64,000 bases of DNA, from the NCBI GenBank assembly GCA_964412195.1, contig CAYPNP010000017.1, positions 1 to 64,000 of the forward strand. Direction: 5' to 3'. Shown here piece after piece: positions 44,435-52,915 of the stretch. The position numbers were made by a program, and so were the translations under genes. Below the pieces are notes generated by a model. The model was given only the letters and a program-made list of their open reading frames with translations. It ran no database searches and was not told where the DNA came from. This DNA is from CAYPNP01 sp964412195. Its GTDB lineage: Bacteria; Acidobacteriota; JAAYUB01. Positions within the stretch are counted from its first letter, which is position 1. Each line of letters starts with the position of its first letter.

Positions 44435-46628
44435 GGCTTTCCTCCGGGAGCCGCGCGGCCTCTCGCTTCAGGTAACCCATCAGCCAGCCGCTCAGGCCGT
44501 TGCGGACAAAGACAAGTTTCTTCTTCTGGAATTGCAGCTTCTCCGAAAGCAGGTCCAGGATCGCCGTGCCGGCGATCAACTGGGGCACGTTGAAGGCGTC
44601 CCGCACCTTCTGGATCTCCCGGCCGGCGGCGTTCCGCACGGCCGGGTCGGCGATGGGGGCGAGGTCCGGCGCGATGGCCTGGTCGGGCGCCGCGGAGAGC
44701 CGGTCGCGGAATGAGCGGATCTCTCCGGCGGTCAGGGTGACGTAGCGGCCGGGCTCATCGGGATGCGTCAGCGTCGCCATCGCCCAGACCACCCCGCCGC
44801 TGAGGTAGACCTCCTGCCGGCTCAGCAGGCCTGGCTTGCGCTCGAGATCGTCGTCGATGCGGGGCACCAGCAGTTCCGCCAGGGCTTTGTGCAGGCAGTC
44901 GGGCGGGATCGCCCCCCTGCCGCAGCGGCCCTCGAGTACGGAGAGGAAGGTTTTGGTCCCGTACGGGATCTCCACTGCCATGAACCGGTTGTCGTCCTCG
45001 TCGCCCACGACGTAGCCGCCCTTGGTGTTGCCGCTGCCCACGTCGAAGGCCATGGCGGTGAACCAGGATTCCCGCGGGATGATCCCCAGGGAGCCCAGGG
45101 TGGCCTCGGTCTCGGGGGTGATGACGGCCAGGTCCCGGCCGGTCTGCTGTCGGACGTCGGCGCGCAGCTTGTCCAGCTGCGCCTCGGCCGCCGGACCCCG
45201 CGCCTTGGCGGCGTCGGCCACCCCGCTGGAGGCGGCGATGTAAACGTGCTCCGGCGCCACGCCGCGATTTTGCACGAGTTCCTGGAAGAGCCGCTCCACT
45301 TCTCGGGTGGTCTCCTCCACGGCCGCATCGCTGAACGTCACCACGCCCGTGTTCACGGACCGGAGCTGGCTTTCCCCCTCCGTCCGGGCGCCGCTCCCTT
45401 TCGGCGGAATGACCGCCACCAGGGCCTTGATGCCCGAGGCGCCGATCTCGATACCACCGTAAGCGTTCGGGACGAACTTCGTCCCGGCGGGGACGGGCGG
45501 GCCGGGTGCGGGCTCCGGCCCCCGGTTCAGCAGCCCGATCCCGGGCAGGAACAGGGCCAGCGCCACGAGGACGGCTGAGGCGGCTGCCGCCAGCCAAGGC
45601 CACTGCCGGCGCAGGTGGTACCTGCCGGTGCGGGTGCCGAGCCGGGCCAGCCGGCGGGCCGTGATCCGGCTCGTGTCCACCGTGGTCGCCGCCGGCGTGG
45701 TTGCCGCCACGGGCGGGAGATCCTGGCCGGTGAGCGGCAGGGCCCCCTGGGCGGCGGCCTCCGATTCCACGCCCTGGGCCTGCACCAACAGGTCCAGCCG
45801 CGCGTCTTCGGGGGGGTATTCCTGGAGGACCGCGCTGAGGGCCTCGGCGAAGGCGGCCAGGTCGGGAAACCGCCGCTCGCGGTCCTTCTCCAGGGTGCGC
45901 ATGATGGCCTTGCTGAGCGCCTTCGGGCAGTCGGGGCGCTCGGCGTGGGGCGGGTCCGGCACGTGCGACAGGACGTTGAACAACGCCGCGGTGGCGTTGT
46001 CGGTCTTGAACGGATTGAAGCCGGTGATGAGTTCGTAGCCGATCACACCGAGGGAGTGCTGGTCGGAGCGCGGGTCCACCTTTTCGCCGCGGGCCTGCTC
46101 CGGGCTCATGTAGGCCAGGGTGCCCATGGCGATGCCGGTGATGGTCTGGGGCGAGCTCTCCACCAGCCGGGCGATGCCGAAGTCGACCACCTTGAGGGTG
46201 CCGTCCCGCAGCAGGATGATGTTGGCCGGCTTGACGTCCCGGTGGATGATGCCGTGCTTGTGGGCGCAGTCCAGCCCCAGGGCCACCTGGATAAGGATGT
46301 TGACGATCTGGGGCAGGGAGAGCGGGACCTTGGCGTCCTGGAAGTGCTTCAGGTTGACGCCCTCCAGGTACTCCATGACGATGAAGGGGAAGTCGCCCTC
46401 CTCGTTCAGGTCGTGGATGTTGACGATGTTGGGGTGGCTGAGCTGACCCATGGCCCGGGCTTCCTTGAAGAAGCGGGTCCGGCTCTCCTCGTCGTGGATG
46501 AACTGGGGATACATGGTCTTGATGGCCACGTGCCGGCCCAGCCGCGGGTCGAAGCCCTTGTAGACCGTGCCCATGGCCCCGTGCCCCATCGTCGCGACGA
46601 TGTCGTATTTGCCGATTTTATCCATCAT
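44418..46628 (-). CDS. Ser/Thr protein kinase fused to an extracytoplasmic Ppx/GppA-like domain
   Basis: 736 residues. Residues 1-275 are a complete Hanks-type kinase: glycine loop GHGAMGTVYKG, VAIK lysine, HRDVKPANI catalytic loop, DFGIA, and MSPEQ in the activation segment. A linker is followed by one membrane helix at about 343-366 (WPWLAAAASAVLVALALFL). Residues about 385-715 show the ASKHA fold of exopolyphosphatase/guanosine-pentaphosphatases: GGIEIGASGIKALVAV (phosphate 1 loop), IAASSGVADA, RDLAVITPETEATLGSLGI and AFDVGSGNTKGGYV (phosphate 2 loop). By topology this domain lies outside the cytoplasm, where PASTA or other sensor domains usually sit. It may sense, or hydrolyse, polyphosphate or nucleotides. 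First gene of an operon with a glycosyltransferase and two secreted proteins. Confidence 0.9.
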   Translation of the reverse strand: MMDKIGKYDIVATMGHGAMGTVYKGFDPRLGRHVAIKTMYPQFIHDEESRTRFFKEARAMGQLSHPNIVNIHDLNEEGDFPFIVMEYLEGVNLKHFQDAKVPLSLPQIVNILIQVALGLDCAHKHGIIHRDVKPANIILLRDGTLKVVDFGIARLVESSPQTITGIAMGTLAYMSPEQARGEKVDPRSDQHSLGVIGYELITGFNPFKTDNATAALFNVLSHVPDPPHAERPDCPKALSKAIMRTLEKDRERRFPDLAAFAEALSAVLQEYPPEDARLDLLVQAQGVESEAAAQGALPLTGQDLPPVAATTPAATTVDTSRITARRLARLGTRTGRYHLRRQWPWLAAAASAVLVALALFLPGIGLLNRGPEPAPGPPVPAGTKFVPNAYGGIEIGASGIKALVAVIPPKGSGARTEGESQLRSVNTGVVTFSDAAVEETTREVERLFQELVQNRGVAPEHVYIAASSGVADAAKARGPAAEAQLDKLRADVRQQTGRDLAVITPETEATLGSLGIIPRESWFTAMAFDVGSGNTKGGYVVGDEDDNRFMAVEIPYGTKTFLSVLEGRCGRGAIPPDCLHKALAELLVPRIDDDLERKPGLLSRQEVYLSGGVVWAMATLTHPDEPGRYVTLTAGEIRSFRDRLSAAPDQAIAPDLAPIADPAVRNAAGREIQKVRDAFNVPQLIAGTAILDLLSEKLQFQKKKLVFVRNGLSGWLMGYLKREAARLPEESHAGKQ

Positions 46629-46735
46629 ACTCGTATATTTCTGAAAGCGTTTTCAATCTATCACAAATCAAGGGAGAGGCAAAGGTCAATTCTGTGGGGG
46701 ATTCCGACGTTCCCGAGCCAGCTGCCGGCGGACCG

Positions 46736-46764
46736 TTGCATCCGGCGCACCTTCCGGTTATGAT
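46736..46764 (+). promoter_or_regulatory. Promoter, leaderless start
   Basis: TTGCAT and TATGAT are spaced by 17 bases. The -10 ends seven bases before the ATG at 46772, and no ribosome-binding site intervenes. Confidence 0.7.
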
Positions 46765-46771
46765 CTCCTGC

Positions 46772-47551
46772 ATGAAACCGGATACCGCTTTCAATCCGCC
46801 GTCCCGGCCGCTGGTGGTCAACGCCATGCTCCACCCCGCGCTGGCCGACGAGTTCGACCGCGCCCTGGACCGGATCTGCCGCGGCGCCGGCGCTCCGCCC
46901 GTCCTGCGCCGCGTGCGTCATCTGCACGCCGACGAGGACCTGGCGCCGTTCAGCCACCTGATCCTCTCCGGATCGGAGGCCTCCGCGACCGAGGACCGCC
47001 CCTGGAACGTCCCCCTGGAGGCGGTCGCGCGCCGGGCCGTCGACGCCGGGATGCCGGTGCTCGGGATCTGTTACGGCCACCAGTTCCTGGCGCGGATTCT
47101 GCTCGGCCGCAAGCACGTCCGCCGCGCGACAGTCCCGGAGTTCGGCTGGATCCGCCCGTCGCTCCGCCCGAACCCGCTGTTCGAGGGGATCGAGGACCCG
47201 CTGGTGATGGTCAGCCACTTCGACGAGGTCCATGAGCTGACCTCCGATTTCCGGGTGCTCGGCGGCTCCCCCGACTGCGCGGTGCACGCCTTCCAGTACC
47301 GGGACCTGCCTGTCTGGGGCGTCCAGTTCCACCCCGAGTACGGCCCGGCCGAAGCCGACGCCATCTTCCGCGCCCTGGTCACCGAGTCCCCCGAGCTGGC
47401 CGCCCGGATCCAGGGTCCGCCGCCGGGCCGCCGCCCCTTGCCGCTGGAGCGGGTCTTCCACAATTTTCTGGGGGCCCGTCCCGCCCCCCCGCGACCGGCC
47501 AGGAAAGCCTCCTCGAACCCGGATATTTCAGAACACCTCCCTGGAGAGTGA
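46772..47551 (+). CDS. Class I glutamine amidotransferase-like protein
   Basis: 259 residues. Start ATG at 46772 is set by the promoter (+1 at or next to the A). The GATase1 fold has nucleophile C100 in GICYGHQFLA and the His187/Glu189 pair in VQFHPEYG. Only the amidotransferase domain is present, as in the stand-alone GMP-synthase-like proteins (YfeJ/GuaA-like); no synthetase partner is adjacent. It would release ammonia from glutamine or cleave gamma-glutamyl bonds; the acceptor is unknown. The next gene follows after eight bases. Confidence 0.9.
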   Translation: MKPDTAFNPPSRPLVVNAMLHPALADEFDRALDRICRGAGAPPVLRRVRHLHADEDLAPFSHLILSGSEASATEDRPWNVPLEAVARRAVDAGMPVLGICYGHQFLARILLGRKHVRRATVPEFGWIRPSLRPNPLFEGIEDPLVMVSHFDEVHELTSDFRVLGGSPDCAVHAFQYRDLPVWGVQFHPEYGPAEADAIFRALVTESPELAARIQGPPPGRRPLPLERVFHNFLGARPAPPRPARKASSNPDISEHLPGE

Positions 47552-47558
47552 CGGGCGA

Positions 47559-49388
47559 ATGGGCAAAAAATCCAGGAAAGGCCGCCCGGAAAGCAGCCGC
47601 CGCCCGGCGGCGGCCGCCGTCGGCAAAACACCGGCGTCCGTCCGGCTCGGCTGGCCCTTCTACCTCCTGATCATCCTCCTGGCCGTCCTGGTCTATACCC
47701 AGGCGCTGCAGTACCGGTTCGTGGATTTCGACGACACGATCCTAGTCACCTCCCAGCTCCCCTGGCACGGGGACCTGGCCCGCCTGGCGCGGATCTTCAC
47801 CCAGCCATTCCAGGGCTCCGGCCCGTATTACCGTCCCCTGACTTACCTGACGCTGATGATCGACGCCTCGCTGAGCGGCCTGGATCCGTTCCTGTTCCAC
47901 CTGACGAACCTGCTCCTGCACATCGCGGTTTGCCTCGCCCTGGTCCGGCTGCTGCTGGCCCTGGAGTATCATCGCTACTTCGTCTTCGCTTGCGGCGCGA
48001 TTTTCGCGGTGCATCCGCTCCTGGTGAGCGCCGTCGCCTGGGTCCCGGGGCGGAACGATCCCCTCCTCGCCCTGTTCTTCTGCCTCGCCTTCCTCGCCCT
48101 GATCCGGTTCCTGCGGGACGGCCGGTGGACGGCGGCGGTCCTCCACCTGGTCTGCTTCGCCCTGGCGGTCTTCAGCAAGGAGGCCGGCCTGGCGCTGCCG
48201 CTGGTGTTCGCGTACTTCGTGGTCCTTCGCGCCGGGGCGCAGCGCTGGCGCCGCCTGCTGCCGCTGGCCGCCGGCTGGGCGGTCATCGCCGTCGTCTTCC
48301 TTTTCCTGAGGAGCCTGGCGTTCCGCGGCGTGGCGCCCCTGGACCCCCTGGGACCCATTCCGGCCGGCCGGGCCGTCGAGTTCTTCTTCCAGCACCTGCG
48401 GGCGATCCCGGAGCTGCTGGGCAAGTTCCTGATCCCGGTCGGCCTCTCCAGCATGCCGATGTACGGCACGGCCCCCACGGTGATCGGGCTGGCCGGGCTG
48501 GCGGCGGCCCTGGCGGCCGTGATCTGGACGAAGAACGGGACTTTCGGCGAGCGCGCCTTCGGCCTGGCCTCCTTCATCCTGCTGCTCCTCCCGGGCATGT
48601 TCACCAGCGCGGGGCCGGGCAAATTCGATTACCTCGAATACCGGATCTACCTGCCCGCCGTCTGCCTGGCAATCTTTCTGGGGGCCGTGCTGCCCGGGCG
48701 GATCTGGACATGGCCGCGGCCGCTGCTGGCCGGAATCCTGGCCGCCGTGACGATCCCGCTGGCCGTGACCGCCTTCCAAGCCTGCGGACAGTATGCCGAT
48801 CCGGCCGCGTTCGCCGAAACCGCCGTCCGGACGAGCCCGCAATCCGCCCTGGCCTACTATTGCCGAGGCCGGGTCCGTTACCTTGACGGAAACAAGGCCG
48901 GGGCGGTGGCCGACTTCAATCGGGCCATCGAGCTCAAGCCGGGATACCTGGATGCGCTGGAAAACCGCGGCATCGCCCGGATGAACGGCGGGGACCGCCA
49001 GGGCGCGCTGGCCGATCTCAACGCCGTGCTGCACGCCCGTGCCGACAAGGCGGACATCCTTTACAACCGCGGCATCGTCCGGAAGGACCTCGGGGACCAG
49101 GCGGGCGCGCTGGCGGATTTCGACGCCGTCATCCGGCTCCGCCCCGATTTTACGAAAGCATACAACAACCGCGCCGTCCTGAGAGCCATGAGCGGCGACG
49201 CCCGGGGGGCCGTGTCCGACCTGGACCGCGTGATCGCGCTCCAGCCGGATTTCGCCGACGCCTACTTCAACCGGGGGGTGCTGCGGCACAATGCCGGCGA
49301 TCGGGCGGGGGCCTGCGCGGACTGGCAGAAAGCCGCCTCGCTGGGCCACGCCGCCGCCGCGGAGGCTGCCGGCCAGCACTGCCCCTGA
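47559..49388 (+). CDS. GT-C-type membrane glycosyltransferase with TPR repeats (TMTC-like)
   Basis: 609 residues. A basic N-terminal tail (MGKKSRKGRPESSRRP) is followed by about ten membrane helices to residue ~410 and then at least four tetratricopeptide repeats to the C-terminus (ALAYYCRGRVRYLDGNKAGAVADFNRAIELKPG and successors, ADFDAVIRLRPDFTKAYNNRAVL). The first loop contains YRFVDFDDTILV, the acidic DD site in the position expected for GT-C enzymes, and YYRPLTYLTL. TMTC-type O-mannosyltransferases and many uncharacterised bacterial relatives share this layout. It probably transfers sugar from a polyprenyl carrier to exported protein or glycan. It lies eight bases after the amidotransferase gene. 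Confidence 0.85.
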   Translation: MGKKSRKGRPESSRRPAAAAVGKTPASVRLGWPFYLLIILLAVLVYTQALQYRFVDFDDTILVTSQLPWHGDLARLARIFTQPFQGSGPYYRPLTYLTLMIDASLSGLDPFLFHLTNLLLHIAVCLALVRLLLALEYHRYFVFACGAIFAVHPLLVSAVAWVPGRNDPLLALFFCLAFLALIRFLRDGRWTAAVLHLVCFALAVFSKEAGLALPLVFAYFVVLRAGAQRWRRLLPLAAGWAVIAVVFLFLRSLAFRGVAPLDPLGPIPAGRAVEFFFQHLRAIPELLGKFLIPVGLSSMPMYGTAPTVIGLAGLAAALAAVIWTKNGTFGERAFGLASFILLLLPGMFTSAGPGKFDYLEYRIYLPAVCLAIFLGAVLPGRIWTWPRPLLAGILAAVTIPLAVTAFQACGQYADPAAFAETAVRTSPQSALAYYCRGRVRYLDGNKAGAVADFNRAIELKPGYLDALENRGIARMNGGDRQGALADLNAVLHARADKADILYNRGIVRKDLGDQAGALADFDAVIRLRPDFTKAYNNRAVLRAMSGDARGAVSDLDRVIALQPDFADAYFNRGVLRHNAGDRAGACADWQKAASLGHAAAAEAAGQHCP

Positions 49389-49516
49389 CACGGGAAGCCG
49401 GCAATCCCATCCCTCCCTCATATCAACAAGGGAAAACCGGTCTGCTCGAATTTCCACCCCCTCGGTTGAGATTAGCGATATGAATTCGGACGAATGTTCT
49501 CTATACTTTTTCTGCA

Positions 49517-50503
49517 GTGAATTTCTGGGAAGTACGGACGTGTCGAATGGTCGAAAACGAGATGATCCGACGCCGCAAGTCTTCGGTCGCATTGCTGTCC
49601 GTGATGTCCAACGCCACGCTGGTGGCGGCCAAGCTCGCGATCGGGCTGCTGATCGGCTCGGTCTCGGTGGTCTCCGAGGCGATCCACTCCGGCGTCGATC
49701 TGGTGGCAGCCGTCATCGCCTGGTTCGCGGTGAGGACTTCGGGCAAGCCCGCTGACCGGCAACACCCGTACGGCCACGGCAAGATCGAGAACATCTCCGG
49801 GACCGTCGAGGCACTGCTGATCTTCGTGGCGGCCGGCTGGATCATCTACGAATCGGTCCAGAAGCTGCTCCATCATGAGCCGTTGGACGCCCCGGCCCTC
49901 GGCGTCGGGGTGATGTTCGTCTCGGCGGCGGCCAATTTTTTCCTGTCACGCCAGCTTTTCAAAGTGGGCAAGGAGACCGACTCCGTGGCCCTCCAGGCGG
50001 ACGCCTGGCACCTTCGCACCGACGTCTGGACTTCCCTCGGGGTCATGGCCGGCCTGGCGGTCATCCTGGCGGGACGCTGGCTTCTGCCCGGCGTCAATCT
50101 CGACTGGGTGGACCCGGTGGCCGCCATCATGGTGGCGACCCTGATCATCCACGCCGCCTGGAAGCTGACCGCCGAGTCGGCGCGCGACCTCCTGGATGCC
50201 AGCCTCCTGCCGAAGGAACGAGCCTGGATCCGGGCTTACCTGAAACGTTTCCGGCCGCGGATCCGCGGATTCCACCAGATGCGCTGCCGCAAGTCGGGCC
50301 CGTCGCGCTTTCTGGAGTTCCACCTGCTCGTGGACGGCCGCCTGACGGTGATCAACTCCCACGCCCTGGCCGGCGAGATCAAGGCCGGCATCGTGCAGCA
50401 GTATCCCGGCGCCATCGTCACCATCCACGTGGAGCCCTGCAAGGAAGGCGACTGCGCCGAGCCCTGCGAGGAGGGCTGCAGCTGGAAGAACGGGGCCATC
50501 TGA
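49517..50503 (+). CDS. Cation diffusion facilitator (zinc/iron efflux)
   Basis: 328 residues from GTG 49517; ATG 49547 is an alternative. A TATACT box ends nine bases upstream, so this may also be near-leaderless. Six helices with the CDF metal-site motifs: SVVSEAIHSGVDLVAAVIAWFAV (TM2, H-x-x-x-D), HPYGHGKIENISG, and ALQADAWHLRTDVWTSLGV (TM5, H-x-x-x-D). The C-terminal cytosolic domain (FLEFHLLVDGRLTVINSHALAGEIKAGI) ends in a Cys-rich tail, HVEPCKEGDCAEPCEEGCSWKNG, a possible extra metal-binding site. It exports divalent metal in exchange for protons. Confidence 0.94.
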   Translation: MNFWEVRTCRMVENEMIRRRKSSVALLSVMSNATLVAAKLAIGLLIGSVSVVSEAIHSGVDLVAAVIAWFAVRTSGKPADRQHPYGHGKIENISGTVEALLIFVAAGWIIYESVQKLLHHEPLDAPALGVGVMFVSAAANFFLSRQLFKVGKETDSVALQADAWHLRTDVWTSLGVMAGLAVILAGRWLLPGVNLDWVDPVAAIMVATLIIHAAWKLTAESARDLLDASLLPKERAWIRAYLKRFRPRIRGFHQMRCRKSGPSRFLEFHLLVDGRLTVINSHALAGEIKAGIVQQYPGAIVTIHVEPCKEGDCAEPCEEGCSWKNGAI

Positions 50504-50565
50504 CCTGCGGGATCGGGTGATCCCCCCTGCCATCCATCCTGCCCCCGGCTTTCCTCGTTCACTTC

Positions 50566-50574
50566 TGGTACAAT
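50566..50574 (+). promoter_or_regulatory. Extended -10 element
   Basis: TGGTACAAT, identical to the element before kynU. The -35 region is poor. The GTG start at 50615 follows with GGAGGGG seven bases upstream. Confidence 0.45.
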
Positions 50575-50614
50575 TGGCTCAACAGTTTTCCACTACTCGG
50601 CAGGAGGGGTCCCC

Positions 50615-52054
50615 GTGAATAATCCGCCTCGTCCCGTCGCCGGCCGGTGTCCCAACGGCCACACCGGGCCGTTCCCGCCCGGCAGCCTGTTCTGCACGCA
50701 GTGCGGCTTCCTGATCGACTGGAGGGCGCCCGCCGTCGCGCCAGCGGGCGGGCTGCCGGAAGTCCCTCTGCCGCCGGACGCTTCCCCGCCGGCGCCTTCC
50801 CCCGCCGCCCCGGCCCCGGCCGTGCCCGCTGCGCCTCCCATCCGCTGCCAGACCTGCCAGGACGACCCGGTCCGCATCCCCGGCGAGGCGCTGCTCTGCC
50901 CCGACTGCCGCCGCCTCCGGCCGCTGGGCCCCGGCTACACGCTGGACGCGGCCGCCTTCCAATGGTCGCTGGACGGCTCGGCCATGGCCCGGCTGCGCAA
51001 TATCGCCCCCCTGAACAAGGCCGCCGCCATGATCTCCGACAAGGTCGGCCGGCCCTGGATCGAGGCCGCCTTCAACGCCGTCCGCCTCGGCGAAAACCAG
51101 ATGCCGGACGTCTTCCGGATGGCCGTGCTGGCGGCGCGCATCCTGGCCCTGCCCCACATGCCGGACGTCTACGTCTCGGGCGACCGGATCTGGGACGCGG
51201 CCACCTACGGCAGCGACCGCAGCTCCTTCGTCGTGCTGGGGACCGCCATCGTGGGCAACTTCCAGGGCCGGGAGCTCCTGTTCATCCTGGCCCGGGAGAT
51301 GGGCCACTGCCGCGCCGGGCACGCCCTCTGGAAGACCGTCATCCGGGTGGTGCTGGGCCAGACGGCGACGCGGAAGGGCTTCGCCGAAGCCGGCCTGATC
51401 TCGGCGCTCAATCCGCTCCACCTGCTGGAAAGCACCATCGAGCTGCCGCTGCTGGCCTGGGCCCGCCAGGCGGAGATCACCGCGGACCGCGCCGGCGCCC
51501 TGGCGGTGGGCGAGGCCGCCGTGGCCCAGCGGGCGCTGATGACCTGGAGCCTCAAGTCCGCCGCCCTGCTGCGCAAGGTGAGCTTCCACGCCTGGATGGA
51601 GCAGCTGACCGACGACGACGAACAGGTCACCCGGCTGTCGGAGGTGGTCAGCAGCTCGACGCCCTACATCACCCGCCGGCTGAAGCGGATGACCGAGTTC
51701 TTCGCCAAGCCCGAGATGGAGCGATGGGAAGCCGTGATCCGGCCGTTGCGGGAGGCGGCCTGGGCGACCGTGCTGCCGGTGGTGAGCGGCGCGCCGGCCC
51801 GCGGGAAAGCCCGTCCCGCTCTGGCCCGGCGGCCGGCTGCCGGCCCATCACCCAAGCCGCCGGAGAAAATGTCGGCCGCCGGCCTCCGCCTGACGTGCCC
51901 GGCGTGCCACCAGCGGCTGGAAATCCCCCGCGCGGTGGCGGAAGGGAGAGGCATCTTGCGCGTGCGTTGTCCCCACCCCGGCTGCGGGCGGGTGATGGCG
52001 ATCCGGCCGAGGAAGCAGGAATCTGCCGACGCCCAGTTGCCGGTGGATGACTAA
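50615..52054 (+). CDS. M48-like metallopeptidase homologue with altered zinc site, flanked by zinc ribbons
   Basis: 479 residues, GTG start with GGAGGGG. The N-terminus carries two Cys-rich ribbons (CPNGH...CTQCG; CQTCQ...CPDC) joined by a Pro/Ala linker. The middle is an M48-type peptidase fold: MPDVYVSGD, SSFVVLGTAIVGNFQGRELLFILA, the metal-site helix at 227-231, and the third-ligand region AEITADRAGALAVG. The expected HExGH reads REMGH (Arg227), so one zinc ligand is missing and the protein is probably a pseudoprotease. The downstream His and the Glu are kept. A C-terminal ribbon (CPACHQRLEI...CPHPGCG) resembles MJ0042-type zinc fingers. The function is unknown; a scaffold or regulatory role is likely. 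Confidence 0.82.
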   Translation: MNNPPRPVAGRCPNGHTGPFPPGSLFCTQCGFLIDWRAPAVAPAGGLPEVPLPPDASPPAPSPAAPAPAVPAAPPIRCQTCQDDPVRIPGEALLCPDCRRLRPLGPGYTLDAAAFQWSLDGSAMARLRNIAPLNKAAAMISDKVGRPWIEAAFNAVRLGENQMPDVFRMAVLAARILALPHMPDVYVSGDRIWDAATYGSDRSSFVVLGTAIVGNFQGRELLFILAREMGHCRAGHALWKTVIRVVLGQTATRKGFAEAGLISALNPLHLLESTIELPLLAWARQAEITADRAGALAVGEAAVAQRALMTWSLKSAALLRKVSFHAWMEQLTDDDEQVTRLSEVVSSSTPYITRRLKRMTEFFAKPEMERWEAVIRPLREAAWATVLPVVSGAPARGKARPALARRPAAGPSPKPPEKMSAAGLRLTCPACHQRLEIPRAVAEGRGILRVRCPHPGCGRVMAIRPRKQESADAQLPVDD

Positions 52055-52057
52055 GGG

Positions 52058-52230
52058 GACGATGGACGATGGACCATAGACGATGGACGATGGACGATTG
52101 ACGATAGACGATGGACTGCAGACAGTGGCCCATCGTCCATAGTTTATAGTCCATGGTCCATGGTCCATGGTCTATGGTCGATCGCCGAATCCGATCCCAA
52201 TCCGCAATCCGAAATCCGCAATCCGCAATT
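52058..52230. repeat. GATGGACCATAG long hairpin plus AATCCGCAATCC block
   Basis: ACGATGGACGATGGACCATA-type units (52060-52120) face their inverted CCATCGTCCATAG / GGTCCATGGTCCATGG units (52130-52180) around CTGCAGACAG. An AATCCGCAATCCGAAATCC block (52199-52225) follows. It lies between convergent genes. Confidence 0.85.
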
Positions 52231-52233
52231 GTC

Positions 52234-52728
52234 TCACTCGTCTGGTGTGTAATAGCTGGAATCGGGATTCTCGTACGCCCCGCCGCCCCAGCCGGCCGAG
52301 TCTGCCTCGAATTCATCCACATCGGTCGGGGCGTTGGGATCGAAACCGCCCACGTCGGCGTACCCCTCCTCGGCCATGTCTTCCGCCTCGATTTCATGGT
52401 CCAGCTCCGCGGCGGCCAATTCGTCGGCCTGGATGTCGGCATCCAACGCCTCCTCCTCGACGATCTCGGCCTCCAGGTCGCCTTCCGGGTTGGCGGTCTC
52501 TGTGTCCATAACGACTTCCATCTCGCCGTCGCCGTCGGTGTCCACCGCCAGGACGTCGAACGTCCCGTCCCCGTCGGTGTCGAGGGCGACCGCGTCCACG
52601 GTGCCGTCGGCGCCCTCGTCCACGATCACCGCCTCCACCGTCCCGTCGGCCCCGGCGTCGACCAGGGTGACTTCCATCTCCTCGTCGGGCTGATCCTCCG
52701 GTTCCAAGGGCCTGGTGTCGTCCGGCAT
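52234..52728 (-). CDS. Hypothetical very acidic protein with D-x-D-G-D repeats
   Basis: 164 residues. Start ATG at 52728 with GGAGGGG upstream. Four tandem ~15-residue repeats of the form V-D-x-G/D-A/G-D-G-T-V/F-x-A/V-V (VDAGADGTVEAVIVDEGADGTV..., LDTDGDGTFDVLAVDTDGDGE) look like calcium-binding EF-hand or thrombospondin-type loops. A Glu/Asp-rich middle (EIVEEEALDADIQADELAAAELDHEIEAEDMAEEGY) and a Gly/Tyr tail follow. No signal peptide or membrane helix, so it appears to be cytosolic or exported by another route. Probably binds cations; no known family. Confidence 0.72.
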   Translation of the reverse strand: MPDDTRPLEPEDQPDEEMEVTLVDAGADGTVEAVIVDEGADGTVDAVALDTDGDGTFDVLAVDTDGDGEMEVVMDTETANPEGDLEAEIVEEEALDADIQADELAAAELDHEIEAEDMAEEGYADVGGFDPNAPTDVDEFEADSAGWGGGAYENPDSSYYTPDE

Positions 52729-52860
52729 GACATCCCCTCCTGCCAAAGTGTCCGGAAAACAAGTCTCTTGTGTCGGAGTATAGCCCCCCACCTGCCGAAA
52801 GCAAGGCGAATTTTGCCCCATCCCGGCCGGGAAGATCCGGGCGGCTCGAAGAGGAGTTCG

Positions 52861-52893
52861 GACGTTATAACGTGTAAACGTTGAAACGTTGCG
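52861..52893. repeat. AACGTT palindrome units
   Basis: GACGTTATAACGTGTAAACG and TTGAAACGTTGCGACG, the short version of the array at 18236-18310. Confidence 0.7.
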
Positions 52894-52915
52894 ACGATTG
52901 GAGGGAATCAGCGGG

